Shown piece by piece: positions 9,598 to 17,879 of a DNA stretch of 64,000 nt. Position 1 is the first letter of the stretch, and every line of letters starts with the position of its first letter. The stretch is from Maioricimonas rarisocia (GTDB taxonomy: Bacteria > Planctomycetota > Planctomycetia > Planctomycetales > Planctomycetaceae): assembly GCF_007747795.1 (NCBI RefSeq), contig NZ_CP036275.1, positions 310,001-374,000 on the forward strand, written 5' to 3'. Below the pieces are notes generated by a model, which saw only the letters and a program-made list of their open reading frames with translations, ran no database searches and was not told where the DNA came from. The position numbers were made by a program, and so were the translations under genes.

Positions 9598-9610
9598 CTG
9601 TAATGTACAG
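9598..9610. promoter_or_regulatory. Probable MarR operator dyad
   Basis: This is a perfect 13-bp inverted repeat, CTGTA-ATG-TACAG, about 75 bp upstream of the DoxX-like start. Size and symmetry suit a MarR-family dimer. It overlaps the predicted -10 element, so binding would block RNA polymerase. Confidence 0.55.
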
Positions 9611-9629
9611 CTAGTGCGTGCGCCGTCAA
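9602..9629 (-). promoter_or_regulatory. Sigma-70-type promoter of DoxX-MarR-hydrolase operon
   Basis: On the minus strand the region reads -35 TTGACG (9624-9629), a 16-nt spacer and -10 TACATT (9602-9607). It is the only good hexamer pair upstream of the operon. The predicted start of transcription is near 9595, giving a leader of about 73 nt. Confidence 0.5.
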
Positions 9630-9765
9630 CCTGAATTGAGTACGGATCGTGCCGCGAAGGACTTATTCGTCAATGATGTCTACCAGCCCGTTGATCTTCT
9701 GCTTGAGCCTCACAGGGTAGAATCCCGGCCGGTTCGCACCGTTTCTCCAGTCACGGAGCAGCAGC

Positions 9766-9945
9766 ATGGGCATGGGACGCCGCCCCGGCGAGCGGCAGCA
9801 GGAACTCGGGATCGCCACCAGCCGTGTGGCGGCCCCCGGGCACATCTTCTACGACAAGCTCAACCGGCTGCTCGACGAGGCCGGCTTCGACGCGTTTGCC
9901 GAAGAGTTGTGCGAGCACGTTCTTCACGCCGCCCGTCGTTCGTAG
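9766..9945 (+). pseudogene. IS1182-type transposase N-terminal fragment
   Basis: A 59-codon frame (ATG at 9766 or 9772, stop TAG at 9943-9945) reads MGMGRRPGERQQELGIATS, then GHIFYDKLNRLLDEAGFDAF. This matches the conserved N-terminus of IS1182-group DDE transposases, where the usual wording is close to GKRPRERQ...W, then GHPFY.RLN.LL.EAGFD. The rest of the ~450-aa transposase is absent. The sequence changes abruptly into another transposase remnant on the opposite strand, so this is a dead fragment. Confidence 0.65.
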
Positions 9946-10280
9946 TGCTTCAGCAACCCGCCCAGCCGCGTGCTGCAGGCCACGTCCGAAAGTCTGATCG
10001 TATCCACCGTTTCGGGTGGCGAGTCCCACGCGGGCGGCAGATTCCCGCGTGCCGAGTGCCCTCGCTCGGTGTTGTACCAGCGGACCGCTTCGGAGCAGAT
10101 GTGGTTCAAGTGCCGTTCGTAGACGACCACGAAGTGGTTAAGCACCTCGTGCTGCAGCGTCTGGATCACGCGTTCGACGTGGGCCTGCAGGTTGGGCGAC
10201 TGGACGGACGTCTTGTTCGCCGTGGCACCAGCGGACGTCAGGATCTCGTCGAACTCGCGGGAGAACTTCCGGCCGGAAGG
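9924..10280 (-). pseudogene. Integrase-core (rve) transposase C-terminal remnant
   Basis: On the minus strand the frame reads FSREFDEILTSAGATANKT, SVQSPNLQAHVERVIQTLQH, EVLNHFVVVYERHLNHICSE and AVRWYNTERGHSARGNLPP, ending near 9924. This is the second half of an rve-type DDE integrase core (compare FDE.L...G, SPNLNAY.ER..QS.KHE.LDHF, HY...RPHQ.KGN). The first part of the core and the N-terminal HTH domain are missing; upstream of 10280 the frame runs on without homology that I can see. It is a decayed fragment, unlikely to be functional. Confidence 0.65.
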
Positions 10281-10406
10281 TGAGACTCCGACGAAGCCCG
10301 CACCCCGCAGCGCGAAATCACGCTTCCCATTCGGCCGCAGAGTGATGATGATCCCGGTCGGTGTTCGAGCAGCCGGATCGATCGTGTTTTGCGAACGGAA
10401 GGGATA

Positions 10407-12197
10407 ATGGCAACCGTGAAGAAGCAGGCCAGGAAGAAGTCACAACGAGCCCGGAAGCTGACGGAAGATGCCATCGAACGGCACGTTGGCGAGCGAAGCC
10501 TTCAGCGCGGGCACGAGTATTTCCGTGCGAAAATGATCTTCGATTGCCGGCGAGAGGACCAACTGCTCAAGGGGTGTTCCTACGGGCGGTCGGCTGACTC
10601 GTACAGGCTGAGCGCTCACGTGGACGGCAACCGGATTCTCGAAGCGGAGTGCAGTTGTCCCATCGGTGACGGTGGCCGCTGCAAGCATGTGGCGGCGCTG
10701 CTGCTCTCCTGGATGCACGAACCGGAGGAATTCCGCGAGACAGAGCCGCTCGAGAAGCGGCTGGCCGATTGCAGCAAGACGAAGCTCATCAAGCTGATTG
10801 AGCAGATGGTCGAACGGGAGCCGGACCTGGAAGCCTGGCTCGAACTCGCTTTGCCTGCAGCACTCACCACCCATGCGGTTGTGAAGGCGGACGACTATCG
10901 CCGCCAGACGGTAGCGGCCTTCTCCCGTGCCGGATACGGCTACGAGTCCGACGACGATCCGACCGCCGCACTCGAATCACTCAGCCGCATCGGGGATGAG
11001 TTCTGCCAGCAGGAGCGTTTCGAGTCGGCGGCGGCAGTTTACAGCGGGATCCTCGAAGGGTTCTGCGCCGAGTACGAGACGTTTCATGACGAGTCCGGCC
11101 ATGTCACCGTAGCAGCCTGCCAATGCGTCACGCCCCTGGGCGGGTGCCTGACTCATCTCGCCGAAGGCTCCGAAACCCGCGAAGCGGCCGTGCAGGCGCT
11201 CTTTGAAGTGCTGCGGCTCGACATCAACCTTGGCAGCGTCGGCTTCTCTGATGACGCACTCGACATTCTCCTCGACCAGACGACCACTGCGGAGCGGGCG
11301 ACGATCGCCGGCTGGATGCGCGGCGAAGCGTCGCGTGGGGACGGCGGCCTCAACAACTGGCGGCACAGCACCTGGGGCGGACTGCTTCTCGACTTCGAGG
11401 GAGAACCGGCAGACGACGAAGCGTTCCTGCAGCACTGTCGAGACTTCGGCCTGACAGATGATCTGGTCGAGCGGCTGCTCGAGCGTGGACGACTGGAAGA
11501 CGCCCTCAAGGAGATCACCGCAGCTCCGGACTACGAACTGGTGCGGCACGCCAATCGTCTGGTGGCCCACAAACACGTCGACCTGGCCCATGATCTCGTG
11601 AGGGAACGCTACTCGAACGACGAGAGACGCAACAGCGGGCACCTGCGGGCCTGGCTCGAGAAGTGCTATCGGTCGCAGAAGAACTGGCAGGCGTTGCTCG
11701 ATCTCTGCCTGGAGGCATTTCGCAATAATCCCGACCTGCCGGGTTATCAGGAGATCCGCACGCTCGCGAAGAAGCTCAAGACCTGGAAGTCGCTGCGTCC
11801 CGAGATCATGTCGAGCATCCCGAAGGACTCAAACGACCTGATCCGCATCCACCTCGATGAGGGGGAGGTTGCCGAAGCGGTCGAGCTCTTCGAGGCCCGC
11901 TCCCGGCAGCGCGCCTTCGGCTCAAATTGGGATCCGATCCACCTCGACGTTGCGAAAGCCGCCGAAAAGTCCCACCCGGAGACGGCACTGCAGGTCTACC
12001 GGGCTGAAGCAAAGCAATTGATCGCCGCCCGCGGTCGTGACAACTATCGGGCCGCTTGCGGTTACCTGAAGACGATCCGCCGACTCTTCAAGCAGATCGA
12101 ACGCAGCGACGAATGGAAGGGGTACATAGCGCGTATTCGCGAAGAGAATCGATCGCTGCGGGCACTTCATGAGGAGCTGAAACGGGCCCGCCTGTAG
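10407..12197 (+). CDS. SWIM zinc-finger protein with helical-repeat body
   Basis: This 596-aa protein was assigned to the ATG at 10407, with AAGGGA just upstream; an in-frame TTG at 10389 is less likely. A basic N-terminus (KKQARKKSQRARK) precedes a SWIM finger, AECSCPIGDGGRCKHVAALL, which has the CxC...CxH ligands. SWIM domains bind DNA or protein and are frequent in SWI2/SNF2-associated proteins. The remaining ~480 residues are helical and partly TPR-like (for example ALLDLCLEAFRNNPDLPGYQ), ending in a basic helix. No helicase lies beside it. The gene follows a transposase graveyard, so its position may be secondary. A nucleic-acid-associated role is likely but unspecified. Confidence 0.8.
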   Translation: MATVKKQARKKSQRARKLTEDAIERHVGERSLQRGHEYFRAKMIFDCRREDQLLKGCSYGRSADSYRLSAHVDGNRILEAECSCPIGDGGRCKHVAALLLSWMHEPEEFRETEPLEKRLADCSKTKLIKLIEQMVEREPDLEAWLELALPAALTTHAVVKADDYRRQTVAAFSRAGYGYESDDDPTAALESLSRIGDEFCQQERFESAAAVYSGILEGFCAEYETFHDESGHVTVAACQCVTPLGGCLTHLAEGSETREAAVQALFEVLRLDINLGSVGFSDDALDILLDQTTTAERATIAGWMRGEASRGDGGLNNWRHSTWGGLLLDFEGEPADDEAFLQHCRDFGLTDDLVERLLERGRLEDALKEITAAPDYELVRHANRLVAHKHVDLAHDLVRERYSNDERRNSGHLRAWLEKCYRSQKNWQALLDLCLEAFRNNPDLPGYQEIRTLAKKLKTWKSLRPEIMSSIPKDSNDLIRIHLDEGEVAEAVELFEARSRQRAFGSNWDPIHLDVAKAAEKSHPETALQVYRAEAKQLIAARGRDNYRAACGYLKTIRRLFKQIERSDEWKGYIARIREENRSLRALHEELKRARL

Positions 12198-12290
12198 AGG
12201 ACGACCGGGGAGGGCCGACTCGTCCGGCAGGGAGAGCATTTGCTGACTCCCGGCGAGTCGCAGCGGACCGAAGCCGGTGCCGATCGAAGC

Positions 12291-12626
12291 CTACGAAGAG
12301 GACGCCCCGGAAGTGCCGTTCTGAGGGGCACGTTCTGCAATTCGGCGCTCGCATTCAGCAAGTCGCTCCCGGTGCCAACCCAGAAGTCGCCAGTCGCAAT
12401 AGATGGCGAGGATGCTGAACGGAGTCATGAAAAGGCACACAACCGCGAAAAGCGCGAAGGCGCCCGTGCGTTGCAGGCCGAAGCTGCCGATCACAAGCTG
12501 GAGCACGAGCACGACGAAGGCGGCCCGCACACGGATCTTCTGGACGTTGATATTACGACGTACGGCTGGTGCGACGCGTTTGGGGTTCTTCCCCTCGAGC
12601 GAAAACGGATCATCTGTTCCGGCCAT
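12291..12626 (-). CDS. Small two-helix membrane protein
   Basis: This 111-aa frame starts at an ATG preceded by AGGGGAA at about 7 nt. A polar N-terminus precedes two predicted membrane segments (AAFVVLVLQLVIGSFGL and FALFAVVCLFMTPFSILAI), then a basic/acidic tail (ERLAECERRIAERA). No family is recognised. It converges on the SWIM gene with only 93 bp between them. Confidence 0.5.
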   Translation of the reverse strand: MAGTDDPFSLEGKNPKRVAPAVRRNINVQKIRVRAAFVVLVLQLVIGSFGLQRTGAFALFAVVCLFMTPFSILAIYCDWRLLGWHRERLAECERRIAERAPQNGTSGASSS

Positions 12627-12890
12627 GGCAGGTTCCCCTTTCGGCCGTCAGAGTAACACCTCGACAATGGTTGAGGAACATTGATAGCGCTCGTGCCGAT
12701 CCTCGGCGGCCCCCACTGTCCCGGCATGCGGCGCGGCTACATGGAATTCCTGCAACGGATCGCCAATCGTTGCAGCACTCGGTACGTCGTTGACTACGGC
12801 GATTCACGTCCGTGCTCTCACGACGCTCTCTGATGGGGGGGCTGCACGGATAGGGGATATCCAGATCCCCCCGCGGCTGGGGGAAATCGC

Positions 12891-12930
12891 TGTCAATCCA
12901 GGGCGTCGCCTGTCACCTCCAGTTGACAGG
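12891..12930. promoter_or_regulatory. Tandem upstream activator site (UAS-like dyad)
   Basis: A perfect 22-bp dyad, CCTGTCA-N8-TGACAGG (12909-12930), is preceded by another TGTCA half-site exactly 20 bp upstream (12891-12895). Its centre is about 140 bp before the -12 element of the sigma-54 promoter at 13047-13063, which is normal for an NtrC-family enhancer. A 16/22-identical dyad with the same 20-bp half-site spacing occurs upstream of the sensor-kinase operon (23497-23538). Confidence 0.5.
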
Positions 12931-13046
12931 TTCGGGGCACGGCGGGCAGACGCAACGGTCTCACGGTCGGCACGATCGATCGACTTTCACCGGCCGGCTG
13001 CACGTCCTGGCACTTCATTCAACACATTGCCGGCTTCCTGTCTGCA

Positions 13047-13063
13047 TTGGTCCGCGAATTGCA
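13047..13063 (+). promoter_or_regulatory. Sigma-54 promoter of the small stress-type cluster
   Basis: TTGGTCCGCGAATTGCA matches 11 of 14 fixed positions of YTGGCACGRNNNTTGCW and keeps the obligatory GG-N10-GC spacing. Predicted transcription would start near 13074, giving a short leader to the ATG at 13103. Confidence 0.55.
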
Positions 13064-13102
13064 ATGTTGTCAGGCTGTGACCAGCAGTGTGGAGGTGAAG
13101 CC

Positions 13103-13366
13103 ATGTCGGAGAGTCTGATCAACAGTCGACGTCTCGTCGAACTGAAGACCCCGCGCGAATCGGGCTCCTTCACGGATCGAACGGATGACGCAGAACCGGA
13201 GGTCCTCTGGGTGTCTGTGACGGATGAGGCCGAGCACAGGTTCATCGTCCGATCCGTTCTGTGGATGATGTCATTGGCCGTCGTGCCTCTGATTCTGCTG
13301 TACGTTGTCTGCTATTTCTGCCCGGACCTGCTTCAGGTCCCGGCCACTTCCATCAGGCAGGAGTGA
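13103..13366 (+). CDS. Single-pass small membrane protein
   Basis: This 87-aa protein was assigned to the ATG at 13103 because an almost full anti-SD match, GGAGGTGA (13091-13098), lies 4 nt upstream. The N-terminal 55 residues are charged and soluble. One membrane helix follows (VLWMMSLAVVPLILLYVVCYF), then a short tail. No family is recognised. It is the first gene behind the sigma-54 promoter and is followed within 4 bp by an Rnk/GreA-like gene. It could be a small membrane stress protein. Confidence 0.65.
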   Translation: MSESLINSRRLVELKTPRESGSFTDRTDDAEPEVLWVSVTDEAEHRFIVRSVLWMMSLAVVPLILLYVVCYFCPDLLQVPATSIRQE

Positions 13367-13370
13367 TGCG

Positions 13371-13787
13371 ATGGTGGCGGTGCGACGATGTCTCATCAGC
13401 CGCGAAGATCATGATCAGCTCGAGAACCTGCTGCTTGGCGAGTTTGCCGCTGCATTCAGCGATAAGACGTACGTCCAGTCGCTGCGACTCAAGCTGAGTG
13501 TCGCGGAGGTCGTGGAGGCGGGTGCGATTCCCTCTGACGTCGTCACGATGAACTCGACCATCCGGATCCGTGATACGCGCACGAATGAAGACGAGACTTA
13601 CACACTGGTCTATCCCCGGGACGCGGACATTGCCAGCGGACATCTGTCCGTGCTGGCTCCCATCGGAACCGCGATTCTCGGGCAGCGCGTGGGGGACCGT
13701 GTGCGTTGGCAGGTCCCCGGCGGAACGACTCGACTTTGCATCGAAGCGATTCTGTTCCAGCCGGAGCGGGACGGAGTTGTGTCATAG
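13371..13787 (+). CDS. Rnk/GreA-C-like RNA polymerase-interacting protein
   Basis: This 138-aa protein starts at the ATG at 13371, with AGGAG about 8 nt upstream. It begins with a short helical segment (LISREDHDQLENLLLGEFAA) rather than the long GreA coiled coil. It continues with the GreA/GreB C-terminal FKBP-like fold: VVTMNSTIRIRDTRTNEDE, YTLVYPRDADIASGHLSVLAPIG and the typical ILGQRVGDRVRWQVPGG. This is the layout of Rnk (regulator of nucleoside diphosphate kinase), which binds RNA polymerase secondary-channel regions but lacks cleavage activity. It sits between a small membrane protein and an HPF-like gene, consistent with growth-arrest regulation. Confidence 0.82.
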   Translation: MVAVRRCLISREDHDQLENLLLGEFAAAFSDKTYVQSLRLKLSVAEVVEAGAIPSDVVTMNSTIRIRDTRTNEDETYTLVYPRDADIASGHLSVLAPIGTAILGQRVGDRVRWQVPGGTTRLCIEAILFQPERDGVVS

Positions 13788-13831
13788 CGGGAACGCGTGA
13801 GAAGCAGCCCACTGGTACGGGAGAAGACCCA

Positions 13832-14206
13832 ATGAACATCACGGTCGTCAAGCGCCTCGAAGCAGATCGGCGTCGCCTGCGAGATGCTGTCGTCGATCGC
13901 GTAGAACGAACGCTGGCTCGGTATGCGCACCGGGTTGCACGCGTGAACGTGACGCTCGTCGACGAGAACGGGCCCCGTGGCGGCGTCGACAAGCGATGCC
14001 AGGTCAGCGTAGTCATGCATGGCACGCCCGAAATCACGGCGTCTGCCATGAACGAGAATCCATGGAGGGCCTTCACCACTGCGACCGAACGGGTGCGGCA
14101 GATCATCTCGAGAAAGCTGTCCCGACCCCGAACTGTGCGCATTCAGGAAATGCGCCGCCGCGGTACTCCCGCCGACACGCCAGCCGCAGAGGCGACGATG
14201 GATTGA
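13832..14206 (+). CDS. HPF/RaiA-like ribosome-associated protein
   Basis: This 124-aa protein has an ATG at 13832 and GGGAG upstream. Its central part follows the HPF/RaiA (sigma-54 modulation protein) beta-alpha-beta pattern: VERTLARYAHRVARVNVTLV, KRCQVSVVMHGTPEITASAM, then a helix AFTTATERVRQIISRKLSR. The C-terminal tail is short and basic, so the long-HPF dimerisation domain is absent. Family members bind the small subunit and inactivate or protect ribosomes under stress. Sequence similarity is modest, so the call rests partly on the pattern and on its neighbours. Confidence 0.65.
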   Translation: MNITVVKRLEADRRRLRDAVVDRVERTLARYAHRVARVNVTLVDENGPRGGVDKRCQVSVVMHGTPEITASAMNENPWRAFTTATERVRQIISRKLSRPRTVRIQEMRRRGTPADTPAAEATMD

Positions 14207-14323
14207 GTGCCGCCCGGCCTGGCGAAAGCGGTAAACCCGCTGTCATCCGCTGAGCAGGATCGCAGGCAGGCGAAGCAACGCGTGAGTGGCAGGGAAGTCG
14301 CTCACTCCTTTCCGTTCACCCGT

Positions 14324-14341
14324 GCCGGCTTCGGAGCCGGC
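14324..14341. repeat. Hairpin between convergent genes
   Basis: GCCGGCT-TCGG-AGCCGGC forms a perfect 7-bp stem with a 4-nt loop between the converging HPF-like gene and mrpG. There is no T-run, so intrinsic termination is uncertain. It may act as a Rho-associated 3' stabiliser for either transcript. Confidence 0.4.
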
Positions 14342-14448
14342 GAACGCCGGGATCAGACCCAACTCTCCTCCCCGCCCCGGTGCGATCTGTCGATCGGCTC
14401 GGCGATCATTTCGTTTGCGCCGCTGCGGGCAATCCACGGCGTCCGGAT

Positions 14449-14805
14449 TCAATGTGGAGCCTCATCCGCGTGATCTGCAGGTGGTTGTCCATCGGGAAAC
14501 TCGTCGACCAGTGTTCCTTCCCACATGGGAACATGTTGCCGATGTGCGGCGCGGCCAATCATGTGAGCTGCCACCGGAGCAGTCAGGAACAGGAACGCGA
14601 CCACCAGAATTGCGGAGGTCGTCGTCTCGATATCGGCAAACCGGATTGCGACTGCCAGAAGCATGCAGCCCACACCCAAGGTGGCGCTCTTGGTGGCCCC
14701 GTGCATGCGTGTGTAGAGGTCCGGCATCCGCACGACTGCAACCGATGCGAGCAGCGCGAAAGCCGTACCTGTCACCAGAAGAAAGACGATCACGGCATCG
14801 GTCAT
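14449..14805 (-). CDS. mrpG: Mrp antiporter subunit G
   Basis: This 118-aa protein, start ATG at 14805, overlaps the mrpF stop by 4 bp (ATGA). It has three membrane helices: [21 protein letters not shown], a central [18 protein letters not shown], and [20 protein letters not shown]. The family hallmark [21 protein letters not shown] is present. A polar His/Asp-rich tail follows. It is the last gene of the operon. Mrp complexes exchange Na+/K+ for protons at the inner membrane and give alkali and salt tolerance. Confidence 0.93.
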   Translation of the reverse strand: MTDAVIVFLLVTGTAFALLASVAVVRMPDLYTRMHGATKSATLGVGCMLLAVAIRFADIETTTSAILVVAFLFLTAPVAAHMIGRAAHRQHVPMWEGTLVDEFPDGQPPADHADEAPH

Positions 14806-15113
14806 TCGGGGCGCTCCCTCTGCAGGTACCATGCGTATCCAATCGTGCCGATGAAGTTGAACAACGCCACAACCATCGCCACACGCAGGAAGAGCATGTC
14901 GCCGGTCTCCACTGCGCTGACGGCAATCAGGCCAACCAGCAGCGTCGCGATCAGGTCCAGGGCGACGACGCGATCGGGAAGGCTCGGCCCTTTCATCAGG
15001 CGAAGTACCGCCAGGCCGATCGCGACGACAAGGACGACCAGCGAGATCTCGGCGGTCAGCGGGACGAGACTGGCAGGGACCGTTGCCGTCGCCAGATGGC
15101 AGGTGAGTGTCAT
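14802..15113 (-). CDS. mrpF: Mrp antiporter subunit F
   Basis: This 103-aa protein has three hydrophobic helices and the MnhF signature [21 protein letters not shown]. Its ATG overlaps the mrpE stop by 4 bp and its stop overlaps the mrpG start by 4 bp, so translation is probably coupled. Confidence 0.93.
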   Translation of the reverse strand: MTLTCHLATATVPASLVPLTAEISLVVLVVAIGLAVLRLMKGPSLPDRVVALDLIATLLVGLIAVSAVETGDMLFLRVAMVVALFNFIGTIGYAWYLQRERPE

Positions 15114-15583
15114 CGCAGGAGCTCCAGTACACGACGTTCGAAGCCGTTCTTGATGCTGTCACGGAACTGCTCGACATCGTCGACGAACATCGCGTGGACG
15201 TAGAGAATGCGGCGGTCCTCCGAGACATCCAGACTGAGCGTTCCCGGAGTCAGCGTAATGAGGTTGGCCAGCAGCGTGATCTCCAGGTCGCTCTGTGCAT
15301 CCAGGGGCACCGCAACCACGCCCGGCCGCATGTACAGGCGCGGCGTGATCACGTCATACGCTACCCGCAGATTCGACAGCAGCAACTGCCACAGGAAGAA
15401 GCCGCCGAAGCGGATCGCAGTCGGCAGACGCTGGAAGTAGCGCGATGGAGGCATCACCGGCTGAGCAACCCACAGGACGACGTACCCCAGAAGGAACCCG
15501 ACCGCCAGGTTGGCGAGAGAAATCTGACCGTCAGCCAGTGACCAGACCAGCGCCAGGACGATGTTGAACAGGAGACGGTTCAT
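15110..15583 (-). CDS. mrpE: Mrp antiporter subunit E
   Basis: This 157-aa protein has an N-terminal pair of membrane helices ([34 protein letters not shown]) and a soluble domain with [20 protein letters not shown], the conserved MnhE segment. It overlaps mrpD and mrpF by 4 bp at each end. Confidence 0.93.
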   Translation of the reverse strand: MNRLLFNIVLALVWSLADGQISLANLAVGFLLGYVVLWVAQPVMPPSRYFQRLPTAIRFGGFFLWQLLLSNLRVAYDVITPRLYMRPGVVAVPLDAQSDLEITLLANLITLTPGTLSLDVSEDRRILYVHAMFVDDVEQFRDSIKNGFERRVLELLR

Positions 15584-17100
15584 TGAGGAACCTCGTGGGA
15601 CTCAAGTACGGCGTTGACGTAGGCATTCTGGTCGAGCAGCTGTTCGGCGGCAGCCAGAGAGAGCCGCGCGAGAGGTCCGGCAAGAACTCCAATCGTGACT
15701 GTGGTCGCCAGCAGCCAGATGATGGGGGCGTAGGACAGCCGAAGTTGCCGATGCGGATGGGCGGCGGCAGCCGGTCGCTGCTCGTCGGCATCGGTCGGCG
15801 GATCTTTCCAGAATGCCTCGGCCCAGATCTTGGTCATCGAGAACAGAGTCAGCAGGCTCACCACGAGAGCTGCAACGACGATTCCAAACTGGCCCGCCTC
15901 GAGACCGGCGCGAACCAGGATCAGTTTCGCGAAAAAGCCCGACAATGGAGGAATACCGGCCAGCGACATTGCTGAGAGAAAGAACAGCAGTGCCAGCACC
16001 GGAGCGCTGCGGGACAGACCGCCGATCCTGTCCAGGCGACCGCTGCCGAAACGCTGCTCGACGATGCCGGCGATCAGGAACAGATTCGTTTTCACCACGA
16101 TGTGATGCGTGATGTAGAACACGGAGCCGGCCAGTGCCAGCGGAGTCAACAGGGCCAGCCCCATCATCATGTAGCCGATCTGGCTGACAATGTGGAACGA
16201 CAGAATGCGGCGAATCTCGTTCTGGGCCATCGCTCCCAGAACGCCGGTAATCATCGTCAGCCCGGCAACAACGTGCAGGAGCGTGTGTGTGAACTCCGTG
16301 TCCGAGACGAAGAGCAGCGTGAACGCCCGAATGAGCGCGTACACGCCGACTTTCGTGAGCAGACCGGCGAAGACGGCGGAGACAGCCACCGGCGGCGTGT
16401 GATAGGACGCCGGGAGCCAGAAGAACAGCGGGAATGCGGCCGCCTTTGTTCCGAACGCGATCAGAAACAGCATCGAGAGGGCACTCACGATGTTTCCATC
16501 CGGGAAGTTGCGCAGTTTCAGAGAGAGATCGGCCATGTTCAGTGTGCCGGTCGCCGCGTACAGGATCCCGATGGCCGCCAGGAAGACCGCAGAAGACATC
16601 AGGTTCAACGTTACGTACTTGATCGCGCCTTCCAGCTGTCCCTGCTCACCTCCCAGCGACAGCAGCACGAAGGAAGCGATCAGCATCACTTCGAACCAGA
16701 CGTACAGGTTGAAAACGTCGCCGGTCAGAAACGCGCCGCAGACGCCCATCATCAGCAGATGAAACAGCCGGAAGAAGCCGAAGCGGATGCGTGCTTCGTC
16801 GACGGTCACCGATGCGTAAACCGACACCGAAGCAGCCACCAGGCTGGCCAGCAGGACCATGATGCCGCTCAGCAGGTCTGCGACCAGAGTGATGCCGAAC
16901 GGTGCAGGCCAGCCTCCGACGTGAAGCACGACGATATCGTGCCGGTGGACCGCGACCAGCAGTGCGACGGCTGCGGCCAGCAGCGCGAACGCTCCGCCAA
17001 CTCCCAGCACCTTCTGTGTCCGCAGCGATTGCCAGCTCAACACCAGTACGGCCATGGTGGCCAGCGGAATCGCAATCGGAAGGACGAGCAATACGTTCAT
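15580..17100 (-). CDS. mrpD: Mrp antiporter subunit D
   Basis: This 506-aa polytopic protein is homologous to NuoL/M/N-type proton-translocating subunits. It has about 14 hydrophobic helices, the [18 protein letters not shown] segment bearing the helix-5 Glu, and [19 protein letters not shown] with the helix-7 Lys, both typical of MrpD. A His-rich stretch before the last helix ([15 protein letters not shown]) is unusual but does not interrupt the frame. It overlaps mrpC and mrpE by 4 bp. Confidence 0.94.
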   Translation of the reverse strand: MNVLLVLPIAIPLATMAVLVLSWQSLRTQKVLGVGGAFALLAAAVALLVAVHRHDIVVLHVGGWPAPFGITLVADLLSGIMVLLASLVAASVSVYASVTVDEARIRFGFFRLFHLLMMGVCGAFLTGDVFNLYVWFEVMLIASFVLLSLGGEQGQLEGAIKYVTLNLMSSAVFLAAIGILYAATGTLNMADLSLKLRNFPDGNIVSALSMLFLIAFGTKAAAFPLFFWLPASYHTPPVAVSAVFAGLLTKVGVYALIRAFTLLFVSDTEFTHTLLHVVAGLTMITGVLGAMAQNEIRRILSFHIVSQIGYMMMGLALLTPLALAGSVFYITHHIVVKTNLFLIAGIVEQRFGSGRLDRIGGLSRSAPVLALLFFLSAMSLAGIPPLSGFFAKLILVRAGLEAGQFGIVVAALVVSLLTLFSMTKIWAEAFWKDPPTDADEQRPAAAAHPHRQLRLSYAPIIWLLATTVTIGVLAGPLARLSLAAAEQLLDQNAYVNAVLESHEVPQ

Positions 17101-17444
17101 GTATCGGTGGCCTTCAGGTCGTGCAGGTCATCCGTTCCGACCGTCTGACACGTGCGATAGATCAGGACAAGGGCGAATGCCAGTACGGCAAAGCTGATGA
17201 CAATGGCCGTCAGGATCAAAGCCTGAGGCAATGGATCGGCTACCAGCTCCGGAGGGCGTGTCGCTCCCCGCGGAACAATCGGAGGTCGCCCGCGCACGAC
17301 ACCTCCTGCCGTAAACAGCAGGAGGTTGGCCGCGTGGCTGAGCAGTCCGAGCCCGATCAGAAGTTTGACGACGCTGCGACGCAGCATCATGTACAGCCCG
17401 GTTGCGTACAGGCCGCCCACAGTGATGGCAAGGAGGATGTCCAC
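17097..17444 (-). CDS. mrpC: Mrp antiporter subunit C
   Basis: This 115-aa NuoK-like protein has three membrane helices ([60 protein letters not shown]) and the typical [14 protein letters not shown] motif. The start codon is GTG at 17444. It follows mrpB after 21 nt and overlaps mrpD by 4 bp. Confidence 0.94.
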   Translation of the reverse strand: MDILLAITVGGLYATGLYMMLRRSVVKLLIGLGLLSHAANLLLFTAGGVVRGRPPIVPRGATRPPELVADPLPQALILTAIVISFAVLAFALVLIYRTCQTVGTDDLHDLKATDT

Positions 17445-17465
17445 TCGTCCGGCTCCGAAACGGCA

Positions 17466-17879
17466 TTACTCTTCCAGCAGTGTCAGCACGAACGCCAGGG
17501 TGACGCCGGTGACCACACTGTAAACACTCACGTCGAACAGGAGCGGTGTGCCAAGGTGAAGCTCCCCAAGGCCGGGCACAGTGGCGGTCGTCCACAGGCC
17601 CGTCAGGAAGTCGCGACCAAACAGGATCGGGAGCAGGCCGCTTCCCAGTCCCAGCAGAAGGCCGGCACCGATCAGCGTTCGCGGTGAAACGCGCAGGACC
17701 CGACGTGCGGCGGCGACGCCATTGGCCATGGCATAAAGCGTGATGGCGCCTGTCGCCATCAGCCCACCGACGAACCCCCCGCCCGGTTCGTTGTGTCCCC
17801 GGAGGAACAGGAACACAGAGAACAGCAGCAGCAACGGCAACAGCGCACGGGTCGCTGTCCTCAGTATGACAGTATCCAT
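17466..17879 (-). CDS. mrpB: Mrp antiporter subunit B
   Basis: This 137-aa membrane protein has the MnhB signature [20 protein letters not shown] and a terminal [20 protein letters not shown]. The ATG shares one base with the stop codon of mrpA (TGATG), indicating coupled translation. The MnhB domain is separate here, as in the group 1 seven-gene Mrp arrangement. Confidence 0.94.
   Translation of the reverse strand: MDTVILRTATRALLPLLLLFSVFLFLRGHNEPGGGFVGGLMATGAITLYAMANGVAAARRVLRVSPRTLIGAGLLLGLGSGLLPILFGRDFLTGLWTTATVPGLGELHLGTPLLFDVSVYSVVTGVTLAFVLTLLEE

Noticed and set aside
13000-13045. Alternative sigma-54 site starting at the CCTGGCACTTC sequence
   Set aside because: The -24-like TGGCAC has no GC at the required 10-nt spacing; the downstream site at 13047-13063 fits far better.
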